A stretch of DNA of 64,000 bases, from positions 18,328 to 82,327 of the forward strand of contig NZ_JBAKHX010000035.1 of the NCBI RefSeq assembly GCF_036906915.1, given 5' to 3'. A program made the translations under genes and the position numbers. Each line of letters opens with the position of its first letter. The stretch's first letter is position 1. Source of the stretch: Phytohabitans sp036906915. Lineage in GTDB: Bacteria > Actinomycetota > Actinomycetes > Mycobacteriales > Micromonosporaceae. Below, one piece after another: positions 34,281 to 41,511 of the stretch. The notes under the pieces are model-generated. The model made no database searches. It saw only the letters and a list, made by a program, of their open reading frames with translations, and was not told the DNA's origin.

Positions 34281-35282
34281 TCATCCGGTCCTGCGGCGCA
34301 GCGTCTGGAAGGGGAGATCGCCATACTGCGCGCGGTACGCCCGCGCGAAGCGACCCAGATGCGTGAACCCCCACCGGTGCGCCACGCTGGCGACGGTCGC
34401 GGGCCCGCGACCGGCGGCGGACATGTCGGCGTGTACCCGCTCCAACCGCACCCGGCGCAGATACGCCATCGGCGGCATACCCATGTACTCCCGGAATCCC
34501 TCCTGGAGGCTGCGCACGCTCACGCCCGCGACCTTGGCAAGATCGTTCACCGTGAACGGCGCGTCCGGCGTCGCCTCGATCGCGTCGACCGCCCGCTGGA
34601 CGCTCGGTGGCCGGGGCGGCGGCGCCGGCCGGCACAGCTCCTCGCGGTACGGATGGTCGGCGGTCATCAGCAGCCCGGCCAGCACGCTGCGGGTGAGCTG
34701 GCTGGCGACCTGTGGCTGACTGATCAACCCATCGGGGTTGTCCATCTCCGCCCGCACCAGGGTGAGCAGCCGCGCCAGGCTCCGGCCCGGCCCGGTCGTG
34801 AGGTCGACCTCCGGTCCGAGTCGCAGGGGACCCTGGATCGCGCGGCCCAGCATGCTCTCCAGTTCCGCCTCCAGCGCCCGGGTGTCAATCTTGACGGCGA
34901 GCAGCCGCAGGCCGGCGCTCATCCATGGCAGGCGTACCAAACCTTCCGGCTGGTAGAGCGAGCCGCGCTCCGGGCCCGCCGTAAACGCCCGGCCGCCGTG
35001 CTCGCTCTCCAGGAAGCCGAGAATCGGCACGTTGAGGTGGTACGACTGGCGGTGCTCGCACGCCATCGACACCTCGGTGCCGAAGCCGACGTCGCCCACC
35101 GTCACCGGGCCGAGCCGGGTCACGGTGATGTCGAACGTGAACCCCGTGCCGCCGGCCGGCACGTCGAGGGTCAGCGGGTGAAAGAACTCGTGACAGAGGG
35201 CGCGCGTCTCGTCCACGTCGGACGTACGGAAAGATACCGGGCCGAACGACGAGAAGGGTTCTCCCTCAGTGTCCGTGCCCAT
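34281..35282 (-). CDS. AraC family transcriptional regulator
   Basis: The 333-residue protein has an N-terminal cupin-like effector domain of the AraC_binding_2 type (residues about 15-190) and a C-terminal double helix-turn-helix (about 228-330). The second part contains PFTVNDLAKVAGVSVRSLQEGFREYMGMPPMAYLRRVRLERVHADM, then VASVAHRWGFTHLGRFARAYRAQYGDLP, the standard AraC/XylS signature. ATG start at 35282. It lies just outside the left copy of the 19-bp direct repeat, so before the island arrived it would have been the neighbour of the GH31 glycosidase. Target and ligand unknown. Confidence 0.93.
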   Translation of the reverse strand: MGTDTEGEPFSSFGPVSFRTSDVDETRALCHEFFHPLTLDVPAGGTGFTFDITVTRLGPVTVGDVGFGTEVSMACEHRQSYHLNVPILGFLESEHGGRAFTAGPERGSLYQPEGLVRLPWMSAGLRLLAVKIDTRALEAELESMLGRAIQGPLRLGPEVDLTTGPGRSLARLLTLVRAEMDNPDGLISQPQVASQLTRSVLAGLLMTADHPYREELCRPAPPPRPPSVQRAVDAIEATPDAPFTVNDLAKVAGVSVRSLQEGFREYMGMPPMAYLRRVRLERVHADMSAAGRGPATVASVAHRWGFTHLGRFARAYRAQYGDLPFQTLRRRTG

Positions 35283-35331
35283 ACACGGAGTATTTTCCTG
35301 TGCCGCGAGCCCGTCAACACGTGTACCCGTT

Positions 35332-35350
35332 TGGCGTCACGGTGCCACGG
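35332..35350. repeat. Left copy of 19-bp direct repeat flanking a three-gene island
   Basis: TGGCGTCACGGTGCCACGG here is identical to 38218-38236 in the same orientation. The copy includes the last codons and stop of the phosphatase gene. The flanking bases differ on both sides, so the identity is exactly 19 bp. This looks like an integration or duplication footprint. Confidence 0.85.
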
Positions 35351-36161
35351 TCACGGCAGCGAGCAACTGATCCAACAGCGCGGTGTTGGCGGCGGCGACG
35401 AAGGTGATGCGACTATCGCGGTCGAACGAGAGGGGGAGCGGGTCGCCGTCCAGGTCGGTAGCGACGGCGCCGGCGCACGTAGCGATGTGGAGCCCGGGTA
35501 TCAGATCACGGGGCGGAAAGCCCTTGATCGACTCGACCACCGCCTCGCACTGACCAGAGCCGACCTTTGCGATGTCGAGCGGACCACCGTAGTTGAGGAA
35601 AAGGCTTGACCGGGTGCCCAGAATCCGTTGCATGGCAGAAGTGGTTCGGCGTGTGAACGTCGCGGAATAGGACACTATGAAGGCTGACGCGAGGTCGTCG
35701 ATCTTCGAGGGAGCCATGACGCGGCCGTTCCGAGTCGCCGCGCCGTTCTTCGCGACGAAATGACATCCGGTAAAAATCTCGTAGATCCGCGAGTAGATCG
35801 GAACACCTCTGCTCCGATCGATGAGCGAAATGGCTGTCGACGCGAGCGGATAGCCTCGCGCGACCATGTCCGAGCCATCGATCGGGTCGACGATGACCAG
35901 GTAATCATCGCCGCCCCCGATCACAAAATCGTCTGACTCCTCGCTGCTCACCACGGCGCTGATACCGGAGCGTTCGAGCGCCCGGACTATCCGCTGTTCA
36001 GCCATTGTGTCGAAGGCGTGAGTGGTGTCGCCGTCGATTTTGGTCCTCAAGGCGGACAGCCCATGCATGGTCTCGACTCGGCGCCTGACCTCCGTGCCCA
36101 GTTCTTCGAACTCCTCGGCCAGAATCAAATCTACTTTGTCGATGCGTCGGTCGTGGTCCAC
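35337..36161 (-). CDS. Inositol-monophosphatase-family phosphatase
   Basis: Mg2+-dependent sugar, inositol or nucleotide phosphatase fold, 274 residues. The metal-binding motifs are SSEES (Glu74/75), VDPIDGSDMV (Asp92, Asp95, with Ser97 where DPIDGT enzymes have Thr) and a late RDLIPGLHIATCAGAVATDLDG, which replaces the usual WDxAAG with RDLIPG. The early KIDGDTTHAFDTMAE corresponds to the KxDGDxxTxxD region. The last motif is divergent, so the substrate may be unusual. GTG start with AGGAG 8 nt upstream. It overlaps the methyltransferase gene by 31 nt. Base composition is visibly less GC-rich than in the surrounding genes. The last codons lie in the duplicated repeat. Confidence 0.85.
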   Translation of the reverse strand: MDHDRRIDKVDLILAEEFEELGTEVRRRVETMHGLSALRTKIDGDTTHAFDTMAEQRIVRALERSGISAVVSSEESDDFVIGGGDDYLVIVDPIDGSDMVARGYPLASTAISLIDRSRGVPIYSRIYEIFTGCHFVAKNGAATRNGRVMAPSKIDDLASAFIVSYSATFTRRTTSAMQRILGTRSSLFLNYGGPLDIAKVGSGQCEAVVESIKGFPPRDLIPGLHIATCAGAVATDLDGDPLPLSFDRDSRITFVAAANTALLDQLLAAVTVAP

Positions 36162-36838
36162 TCTTTCGTCTCCTGTGGAAGTGCGAGCCTGCGAGCTTCA
36201 ACTATGTATACGCCATACTCCGTGATCGGTGTGCCGAGCCGAGCCAGCCGTTCGCCCGACAGGATGCCCGCGGACTTCGTCAAGGCGTACTCGACCCGAA
36301 CCTCGAAGCCGTCGCGGCGCAGCAGTTCCGCGGTGGCTTCGGGTTCGAGGAAGCCGAAGTGGGTGAACAGAAGTACACCGGCTGGGCGAAGGAGCCCAGC
36401 GGCGCTTCGGCAGAGCCATTCGATGAAATCCCTGCCTCCAGGGCCCCCATCATTCGCCAGTCGGACCCAAGACGCCCCGCCTGCCGGATACGCGGTAGGC
36501 AACTGCGGTGGGTTCGAGATCACGAGGTCGAACGGCCCAAGATCGGCAGCCGTCGTGGCGTCCGTCACGGTAGCCATGACGCGGTCGGACAGGTCGTTGA
36601 CAACCGCGTTGCGTTGACACAGCCGGACCGCCTCTGGGTTTATGTCGATCGCATGCACGCGTACCCCGCGCCGGGCCAGGCGAAGGGCCAGGAGGCCGGC
36701 TCCACATCCGACTACGAGCGTGTCCCGGCATGCGATCCGATCCGAGTATGCGGCCAGGCAGGTGGTGTCAGCACCGGGGACCGCAACCGAGTCGGTCAAT
36801 ATGACCAGAAGATCATCGTGGAGCGCCAGTTTGAGCAC
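36131..36838 (-). CDS. Class I SAM-dependent methyltransferase (PrmC/small-domain type)
   Basis: The 235-residue protein has a Rossmann-type SAM site: TLVVGCGAGLLALRLARRG (43-48 GCGAG), acidic strand-2 end VHAIDINPEAV and post-IV motif LVISNPPQLPT. NPPQ rather than NPPY is at the position that in PrmC, RsmC and adenine-N6 enzymes binds the amine to be methylated, so an N-methyltransferase is likely. The N-terminus is short (about 35 residues before motif I), without the PrmC substrate domain. GTG start preceded by GGAGGAG. It overlaps both neighbours (31 and 26 nt), so the three genes form one operon. Substrate unknown. Confidence 0.85.
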   Translation of the reverse strand: MLKLALHDDLLVILTDSVAVPGADTTCLAAYSDRIACRDTLVVGCGAGLLALRLARRGVRVHAIDINPEAVRLCQRNAVVNDLSDRVMATVTDATTAADLGPFDLVISNPPQLPTAYPAGGASWVRLANDGGPGGRDFIEWLCRSAAGLLRPAGVLLFTHFGFLEPEATAELLRRDGFEVRVEYALTKSAGILSGERLARLGTPITEYGVYIVEARRLALPQETKEWTTTDASTK

Positions 36839-38129
36839 GATCTCCTCCGTCGAGGCACCTGTACTGCCAGCGTTCGACCGGGTCGCGTCCGACGTCGTCG
36901 ATGACCGCGAGACCTCGCTGCCAGAAATTACGGGGACACGGCATGCAGACCGTCGACTCGCAGGACCCGCAGAGGATTCGGCCGGTCGCGTAGCAGTCGC
37001 GCCGGCGGTAGCGCAGGTACAAGCGGTTGATGCAGGCGGCGTTGTCGCAGACGTATGGAATTAGTAAACCGCTCCGGTAGGCGGTCAGCAGGACGACGCC
37101 GCCGGCCAGGAGTAGCACGCCGGTGACGGCGAAGCACCTTGGCAACGGCGACAGATGTTCGGGTACGTCGGACGAGCCGAAGTCGGACGCGAGGCTGAGG
37201 TATGCGGCGCCGGCGATGCCGGCGACACCGGCCGTGATTGCTATCAGCGTGACAGTGAAGCCAAGGTCGCGCCGTCTGGCGTACAGCGAATGGCGGTCGT
37301 GGGCGACGATTTCGCCAAACGCGGTGACCGTCGGAATCGCGAGTCCACCGAGCATGGCCAGGTACTGGGCCACCTCAGGTTCGGTACCGGCGACGACCGC
37401 TTGTGCCATGAGCCAGGCGGCGAGAAACCCCAGGCCCGCGAAGACCAGGCTGGACGCCGATCGGAGCAGTGCGGTCGACGGATCACGGACGAATCCATAA
37501 AGGAGCTCCACGGTCCGCGGGTCCGCGTACAGGATCAGGGTCTTCATACCGTCTGTCGCTGGACGACTTGGGAAGGACATGGCGTAGTTGCCCTTGGTGA
37601 AGCACGTAATGCCGCCAGCAGAGCGGTGGATCATGAGGCGCGTGCGGTGTCGGAACCTTTCGTACCAACGGATTCTCAGGCCGCAAGCTGCCCGGTTCAC
37701 CGGCGTTCTTTCCGGCATGGGCATCATGAGATCGGTCGCCTCGATCTCAACCCGAATACTGCCCACGCTGCCCCCGGGTGAGGCGTTGAATCGCACAGAA
37801 AGCTCGATGCCCGCATCTGTCCGGCGCAACTCGGCATCGGCAAGGTTCTCCGAGTGGCTGACGATCCGCAGCGTCATCGGGGCCGTGTCGCCGGATCCGA
37901 TGGTCAGGGGGTCTCCGTGCCGCCATGTCGACTGCAGAACGCAGACCACCGCTCGCTCGTCCGGCTTTGGCGCCCAGTTCACGGGGACGACAACGGTGAG
38001 CGTCGACATGCCGCCGAATGCCCGAAGATCCAGGATGGCCTCGTTGCAGACCTCCCACGCCGGACTCAACCGGGACAGCCGCCGGTAGTACAACTCGAAT
38101 CCGGATGCGTGCGGCCTCCTGGTCGGCAA
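36813..38129 (-). CDS. Uncharacterised membrane protein with cysteine-rich C-terminal domain
   Basis: 438 residues, not recognised. The first about 210 residues are hydrophilic and beta-strand-rich with no signal peptide. Four hydrophobic helices follow (about 218-245, 250-275, 285-312, 325-357). The C-terminal tail has seven cysteines in 38 residues (361, 366, 379, 387, 390, 395, 398; C-x4-C ... C-G-x-C-x4-C-x2-C), a likely zinc-binding module on the cytosolic side. The TTG start follows GGGAGG by 5 nt. It is the first gene of the lower-GC operon with the methyltransferase and phosphatase. It could be a membrane anchor or sensor for the two enzymes; that is inference. Confidence 0.75.
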   Translation of the reverse strand: MPTRRPHASGFELYYRRLSRLSPAWEVCNEAILDLRAFGGMSTLTVVVPVNWAPKPDERAVVCVLQSTWRHGDPLTIGSGDTAPMTLRIVSHSENLADAELRRTDAGIELSVRFNASPGGSVGSIRVEIEATDLMMPMPERTPVNRAACGLRIRWYERFRHRTRLMIHRSAGGITCFTKGNYAMSFPSRPATDGMKTLILYADPRTVELLYGFVRDPSTALLRSASSLVFAGLGFLAAWLMAQAVVAGTEPEVAQYLAMLGGLAIPTVTAFGEIVAHDRHSLYARRRDLGFTVTLIAITAGVAGIAGAAYLSLASDFGSSDVPEHLSPLPRCFAVTGVLLLAGGVVLLTAYRSGLLIPYVCDNAACINRLYLRYRRRDCYATGRILCGSCESTVCMPCPRNFWQRGLAVIDDVGRDPVERWQYRCLDGGDRAQTGAPR

Positions 38130-38217
38130 CGGGACCTCCCGCGGTGTGCGGCGCTGCGTAGCCGCGCTGTTACCGCCAGGTTGGCACGGTCCCGCAACCG
38201 GCTGGCCGGCAACGGGG

Positions 38218-38236
38218 TGGCGTCACGGTGCCACGG
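38218..38236. repeat. Right copy of 19-bp direct repeat at the 3' end of the GH31 gene
   Basis: Identical to 35332-35350. It contains the last codons and TGA of the GH31 glycosidase plus five bases beyond. An element that inserts at the 3' end of a gene and restores its end would leave this arrangement. Confidence 0.85.
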
Positions 38237-40226
38237 GGACCTGGGCTCCATTTCGGAGGAACACCGGGATGCGCCCGAGCGGCGCGTCGGCGTCCAGTGT
38301 CGATCCACCCGGGTGGCTGGCGCCGGTCCACGGGTCGATCCACTCGGCGCCGGCCGGCAGGTACACCGAACGGGAGCGGGCGCCGTACTCGGTGATCGGC
38401 GCGACCAGCACGTCGGGACCGAGCAGGAACTGGTCGTCGATCTCCCAGGCGCGCGGGTCGTCCTGGAAGTCAACGAAGAGCGGCCGCATCGGTGGAACGC
38501 CGGTTTCGTGCGCCACCGTCAGCTGCGCGGCCAGATAGGGCCGCAGTCGCTCGCGAAGCTCCAGCACGGCCGTGATGTGTTCGTACGCCTCGTCGCCGAA
38601 CGACCAGACCTCGTTGGGCCCGCCCGTCATGTCCGGGCCGAATGGTTTTTTCGGGTCGCGGTATCCGTGCAGCCGGAACAGCGGGCAGAAGGCGTTGAAC
38701 TGGAACCACCGCACGATCAGCTCGCGGAACTCGGGATCGTCCGGGTCGCCGCCGTGGAACCCGCCGATGTCGGTGGTCCACCACGGCACGCCGGACATCG
38801 CCACGTTGAGGCCGGCGCGCACCTGGCGCCGGAGCGAGTCGAACGTCGCGCCGATGTCACCGGACCACAATGCCGCGCCGTACCGCTGACCGCCCGCCCA
38901 GCCGGACCGGCAGAGCAGTACCAACTCGTCGTCGCCCTCGGCGGCGAAGCCTTCCGCGAACGTGCGCGCGCTCTCCCGCGAGTACAGGTTGAACACCTCG
39001 TTGCCCGGCCCGGCGTGGAAGGCCAGGTTTCCCGGGTGGTTCGGGCGGATCTCTGGCTCGCACGCGTCGATCCAGAATGCCCGCACGCCGAGGTTGTAGT
39101 AGTTCTCCCTGACGCGCGACCAGACGAACTCGCGGGCCCGCGGGTTGGTGGCGTCGTAGAACGCCACCGGCATCTCGACCTCGAACCCCTTGTCTTTCCA
39201 CGGCGCGTGGTGCGGCACGCCGCTCTCGGTGCCGACGAGCAGCCCTTCGGCCTCCATCTGCCGGTAGTTCTCGCTGTAGGGGCTCACCGTCGGCCAGATC
39301 GACACCATCAGCTTGACGCCCAGGTCGGCCAGCTCCTTGACCATACCGGCCGGGTCGGGCCACTCGGCCGGATCGAACTTCCAGTCGCCGAGGTGGGTCC
39401 AGTGGAAGAAGTCGGTGATGATCACCGACATGGGCAGGCCGCGCCGCTTGTGCTCGCGGACCACCGACATCAGCTCTTCCTGGGTGCGGTAGCGCAGCTT
39501 GCACTGCCAGAAACCGGTGGCCCAGTCGGGCAGTAGCGGCGGGCGGCCGGTGGCATCGGCGTACCGGGAGAGGATTTCCGCCGGCCCGTTGCCGGTGGTG
39601 ACCCAGTAGTCGATCTGGCGGGCGCTGTCGGCGACCCAGCGGGTGCCGTTGTGCGCGAACTCGACCCGGCCGACGGCGGGCATGTTCCACAGCAGACCGT
39701 AGCCGCGGCTGGACAGCAGGAACGGGATGCTGATCTCGGCATTGCGCTGCACGAGGTCGAGCACGAGGCCCTTCTGGTCGAGCCGGCCGTGGGTGCGCTG
39801 GCCGAGCCCGTAGAGCCGCTCGTCGTCGTATGCGCGGAAGCGCTGCTCCAGGCGGTGAAAGCCGTTGCCGTGCGGCTGGAACAGCCGCGGCCCCGGCCAC
39901 CAGAAATGCGCCCGCTCCTCGGCGAGGAGCTCTTCGCCGGTCGAGGTCCGCCGGAACACGACCTCGGCCTCCGACTCCGCCTCACCCGGGTCGATGTGAA
40001 CCGCCACCGTGAGGTCGCCGTTGACGAGGGTGGCCCGGTCGCCGTCGATGGTGATCTCAGCGGCCGGGTCCGGGGTCGATGCGAGCAGCGCACCTGGTAT
40101 GTCGTCGCGAATGCGTCCGAGCGATACCCGGACCCGCACGCTGTCGGCGCCCCAGGGCTCGATCCGCAGCAGTTGCCGGTGCGACGACACCTCGAGGCCG
40201 TTTTCCACGCTGCGGATGGCGGTCAT
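38223..40226 (-). CDS. GH31 alpha-glycosidase (alpha-xylosidase/alpha-glucosidase type)
   Basis: Cytosolic retaining alpha-glycosidase of 667 residues. It has an N-terminal beta-sandwich, then a TIM barrel. The nucleophile is Asp387 in FWIDACEPE, resembling the WLDASEPE of alpha-xylosidases. WSGDIGATFDSL holds the acid/base aspartate, and SGVPWWTTDIGGFHGGD and FRLHGYRDPKKP follow. The C-terminal beta domains end in GAQVPVAP. No signal peptide. The ATG at 40226 follows GGGAG; the 37-codon upstream extension crosses the promoter and operator. A perfect LacI-type palindrome lies just upstream. The exact substrate (xyloside or glucoside) cannot be fixed by eye. Confidence 0.93.
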   Translation of the reverse strand: MTAIRSVENGLEVSSHRQLLRIEPWGADSVRVRVSLGRIRDDIPGALLASTPDPAAEITIDGDRATLVNGDLTVAVHIDPGEAESEAEVVFRRTSTGEELLAEERAHFWWPGPRLFQPHGNGFHRLEQRFRAYDDERLYGLGQRTHGRLDQKGLVLDLVQRNAEISIPFLLSSRGYGLLWNMPAVGRVEFAHNGTRWVADSARQIDYWVTTGNGPAEILSRYADATGRPPLLPDWATGFWQCKLRYRTQEELMSVVREHKRRGLPMSVIITDFFHWTHLGDWKFDPAEWPDPAGMVKELADLGVKLMVSIWPTVSPYSENYRQMEAEGLLVGTESGVPHHAPWKDKGFEVEMPVAFYDATNPRAREFVWSRVRENYYNLGVRAFWIDACEPEIRPNHPGNLAFHAGPGNEVFNLYSRESARTFAEGFAAEGDDELVLLCRSGWAGGQRYGAALWSGDIGATFDSLRRQVRAGLNVAMSGVPWWTTDIGGFHGGDPDDPEFRELIVRWFQFNAFCPLFRLHGYRDPKKPFGPDMTGGPNEVWSFGDEAYEHITAVLELRERLRPYLAAQLTVAHETGVPPMRPLFVDFQDDPRAWEIDDQFLLGPDVLVAPITEYGARSRSVYLPAGAEWIDPWTGASHPGGSTLDADAPLGRIPVFLRNGAQVPVAP

Positions 40227-40258
40227 GCGCGGGCTCCCTATATCGATAACCGTGGTAG

Positions 40259-40272
40259 TCGAAGCGCTTCGA
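40259..40272. promoter_or_regulatory. LacI-type operator upstream of the GH31 gene
   Basis: TCGAAGCGCTTCGA is a perfect 14-bp palindrome with the central CG and AAGCGCTT core typical of LacI/GalR-family operators in actinobacterial sugar genes. It begins 33 nt before the start codon and covers the expected transcription start, so binding should repress. No LacI-type gene is adjacent; the one in this window is at 3757-4770. Confidence 0.75.
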
Positions 40273-40274
40273 TC

Positions 40275-40304
40275 ACGGTAGTTCACCGACTGCGCGCACG
40301 GCAA
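40275..40304 (-). promoter_or_regulatory. Putative promoter of the GH31 gene
   Basis: Read on the minus strand, TTGCCG (40299-40304) and TACCGT (40275-40280) are separated by 18 nt, directly upstream of the palindromic operator. Confidence 0.5.
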
Positions 40305-40332
40305 CCCTCCACATGACCATGGCCTCCGCATG

Positions 40333-40368
40333 ATCATGGCGCCCTTCCCGAAGGAGGGGCGCCATGGT
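40333..40368 (-). terminator. Strong hairpin downstream of the small membrane protein gene
   Basis: A near-perfect stem of about 14-16 bp (core ATGGCGCCC/GGGCGCCAT extended inward through TTCC/GGAG) closes a CGAA loop. It lies 10 nt beyond the stop codon at 40379. There is no T-tract, as is common for actinobacterial terminators. Confidence 0.65.
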
Positions 40369-40378
40369 GGTGGGCGTC

Positions 40379-40744
40379 TTATGCCCGGGTGGTGGTCTGG
40401 CGCTCGGCGTCAGCCTCGATGATCTCGATCTGTTCCTCGCTGCCGCGCGTGATCGCGGCCCGCGCCGCCGTGCCGGCGGCCCAGCCGATCGCGGCGCCGG
40501 CCAGGCCGGCGCCGAGGATCAGCAGCCAGGGGCGGTGAGGGCGCCGGCCCGCGAGCGCGTCGAATGCCGCGCTGGCCCGCCGCCACGCCTCGTCTCTCGC
40601 CGAGCCCACCTTGTCTTCGGTGTCGCCAGCCGCCGACCGGGCCGTGTCGCCCGCCGACTCGACGGCGGACACCAGGTGGTCCCAGGCCTGCGTTGCGATC
40701 CGCTCGGCACGCCCGCGCCGATCTGTCCAAGGTGTACTGAGCAT
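40379..40744 (-). CDS. Small single-pass membrane protein of unknown function
   Basis: 121 residues: a hydrophilic, Ala/Glu-rich N-terminal helix region (SAVESAGDTARSAAGDTEDKVGSARDEAWRRA) similar in composition to stress-related YtxH/CsbD-like proteins, one transmembrane helix (PWLLILGAGLAGAAIGWAAGTAARAA) and an acidic tail. AGGAGG lies 6 nt before the ATG. A possible SigB-type promoter precedes it. It is divergent from a STAS anti-anti-sigma factor gene, which fits a stress-response role, but the function is not known. Confidence 0.75.
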   Translation of the reverse strand: MLSTPWTDRRGRAERIATQAWDHLVSAVESAGDTARSAAGDTEDKVGSARDEAWRRASAAFDALAGRRPHRPWLLILGAGLAGAAIGWAAGTAARAAITRGSEEQIEIIEADAERQTTTRA

Positions 40745-40779
40745 TTCCTACCTCCTACGGGGCACCCCTTCGTTGGAGG

Positions 40780-40805
40780 GTGCCCGCTGGGGTGGGAGGC
40801 GAAAC
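40780..40805 (-). promoter_or_regulatory. Possible SigB/SigF-type promoter of the small membrane protein gene
   Basis: Minus strand GTTT-N16-GGGCAC, one mismatch from the GTTT-N14-16-GGGTAC/T pattern of actinobacterial SigB/SigF promoters. Its -10 half overlaps an 8-bp inverted repeat. Confidence 0.35.
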
Positions 40806-40913
40806 CTTGTCGATCTTGCGACACGTTCAAGATCGGGGTGTGAGGTTTTTCGCCCGACGCGGAATTGCCGCGCGCGACGGGGAAACCGCTGGCCACGGGC
40901 CGGTACCCTGGTG

Positions 40914-40938
40914 GTTTAGAACCAACGTACGTGGGTAG
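40914..40938 (+). promoter_or_regulatory. SigB/SigF-type promoter toward the STAS gene
   Basis: GTTT-N15-GGGTAG fits the GTTT-N14-16-GGGTA consensus of actinobacterial general-stress sigma factors. It points to the STAS anti-anti-sigma gene about 160 nt downstream, giving a coherent autoregulatory loop. Confidence 0.5.
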
Positions 40939-41098
40939 TTATGATGTGGTTATTCCCAATATGGGCGGATCTGCGGTGGTCGGTTGCACAGATTGCTCCC
41001 TTCAGGGACTGGCGGCCGACGGTGCGGAGGAATACGCTCGGTCGCGGCCCGCGTACTGACGAGGCGCCTGGTGGTTCCGGGCGAGTGGAGGTGCTCGC

Positions 41099-41470
41099 GT
41101 GAGCCTGTCGATCCTGACATCGGCCATGCCTGACGGTGTGGTGGAGATCGCCCCTCGCGGAGAGATCGATGTGGACACGGCGCACGAAGTGCGCGAAGCG
41201 GTGGCGGCGGTGCTGACCAAGAGCCGGCCCGCCCGCATCCAGCTCAACATGCGGCTGGTCAGCTTCATCGACTCGGTGGGCATCAGCGCGATGGTCGCCG
41301 GGTTCCAGACCGCCGAGGTCAGTGGCGTCAAGCTGGTTGTCACCGAGCCCAGCCGGTTCGTGCACCGGCAGCTCTGGGTCACCGGGCTGCTCGGCCTCTT
41401 CGGGGCACCCGAGCCCTACTACGCCGGGGCGTCAGCGGGCACGCCGGAGGTCCAGTCGGCCGGCGGCTGA
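41099..41470 (+). CDS. STAS-domain anti-sigma factor antagonist
   Basis: 123-residue SpoIIAA/RsbV-like protein that binds and sequesters an anti-sigma kinase when unphosphorylated. The fold pattern is clear: GVVEIAPRGEIDVDTAHEVREAV, then IQLNMRLVSFIDSVGISAMVAGF. Ser59 in DSVG is at the phosphorylation position of SpoIIAA Ser58. The short C-terminal tail is Gly/Ala-rich. GTG start behind GGAGGTG. The cognate RsbW-like kinase is not in this window. A SigB/SigF-like promoter precedes it, and a Ser/Thr kinase follows after 41 nt. Confidence 0.92.
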   Translation: MSLSILTSAMPDGVVEIAPRGEIDVDTAHEVREAVAAVLTKSRPARIQLNMRLVSFIDSVGISAMVAGFQTAEVSGVKLVVTEPSRFVHRQLWVTGLLGLFGAPEPYYAGASAGTPEVQSAGG

Positions 41471-41511
41471 CCCTTGTATTTCACCCATCCTGTGCGGAAT
41501 AGTCCGGGGGC

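Larger units (their letters stand above)
40745..41098. other. Divergent regulatory region between small membrane protein and STAS gene
   Basis: 354 bp without a convincing gene. It holds a perfect 8-bp inverted repeat (GGGCACCC/GGGTGCCC, 40760-40785) in the leader of the leftward gene, a possible SigB-type element for each direction, and an AT-richer stretch (40930-41010). Confidence 0.6.

Noticed and set aside
35332..38236. tRNA gene or integrase for the 19-bp repeat island
   Set aside because: Neither a tRNA-like sequence nor a recombinase frame was found inside or beside the repeats, so a classical genomic-island mechanism cannot be claimed.
40313..40338. CATGACCATG and CATGATCATG palindromes between the GH31 and small membrane protein genes
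   Set aside because: Partly included in the terminator stem and lying upstream of the likely GH31 promoter; no spacing that suggests an operator.
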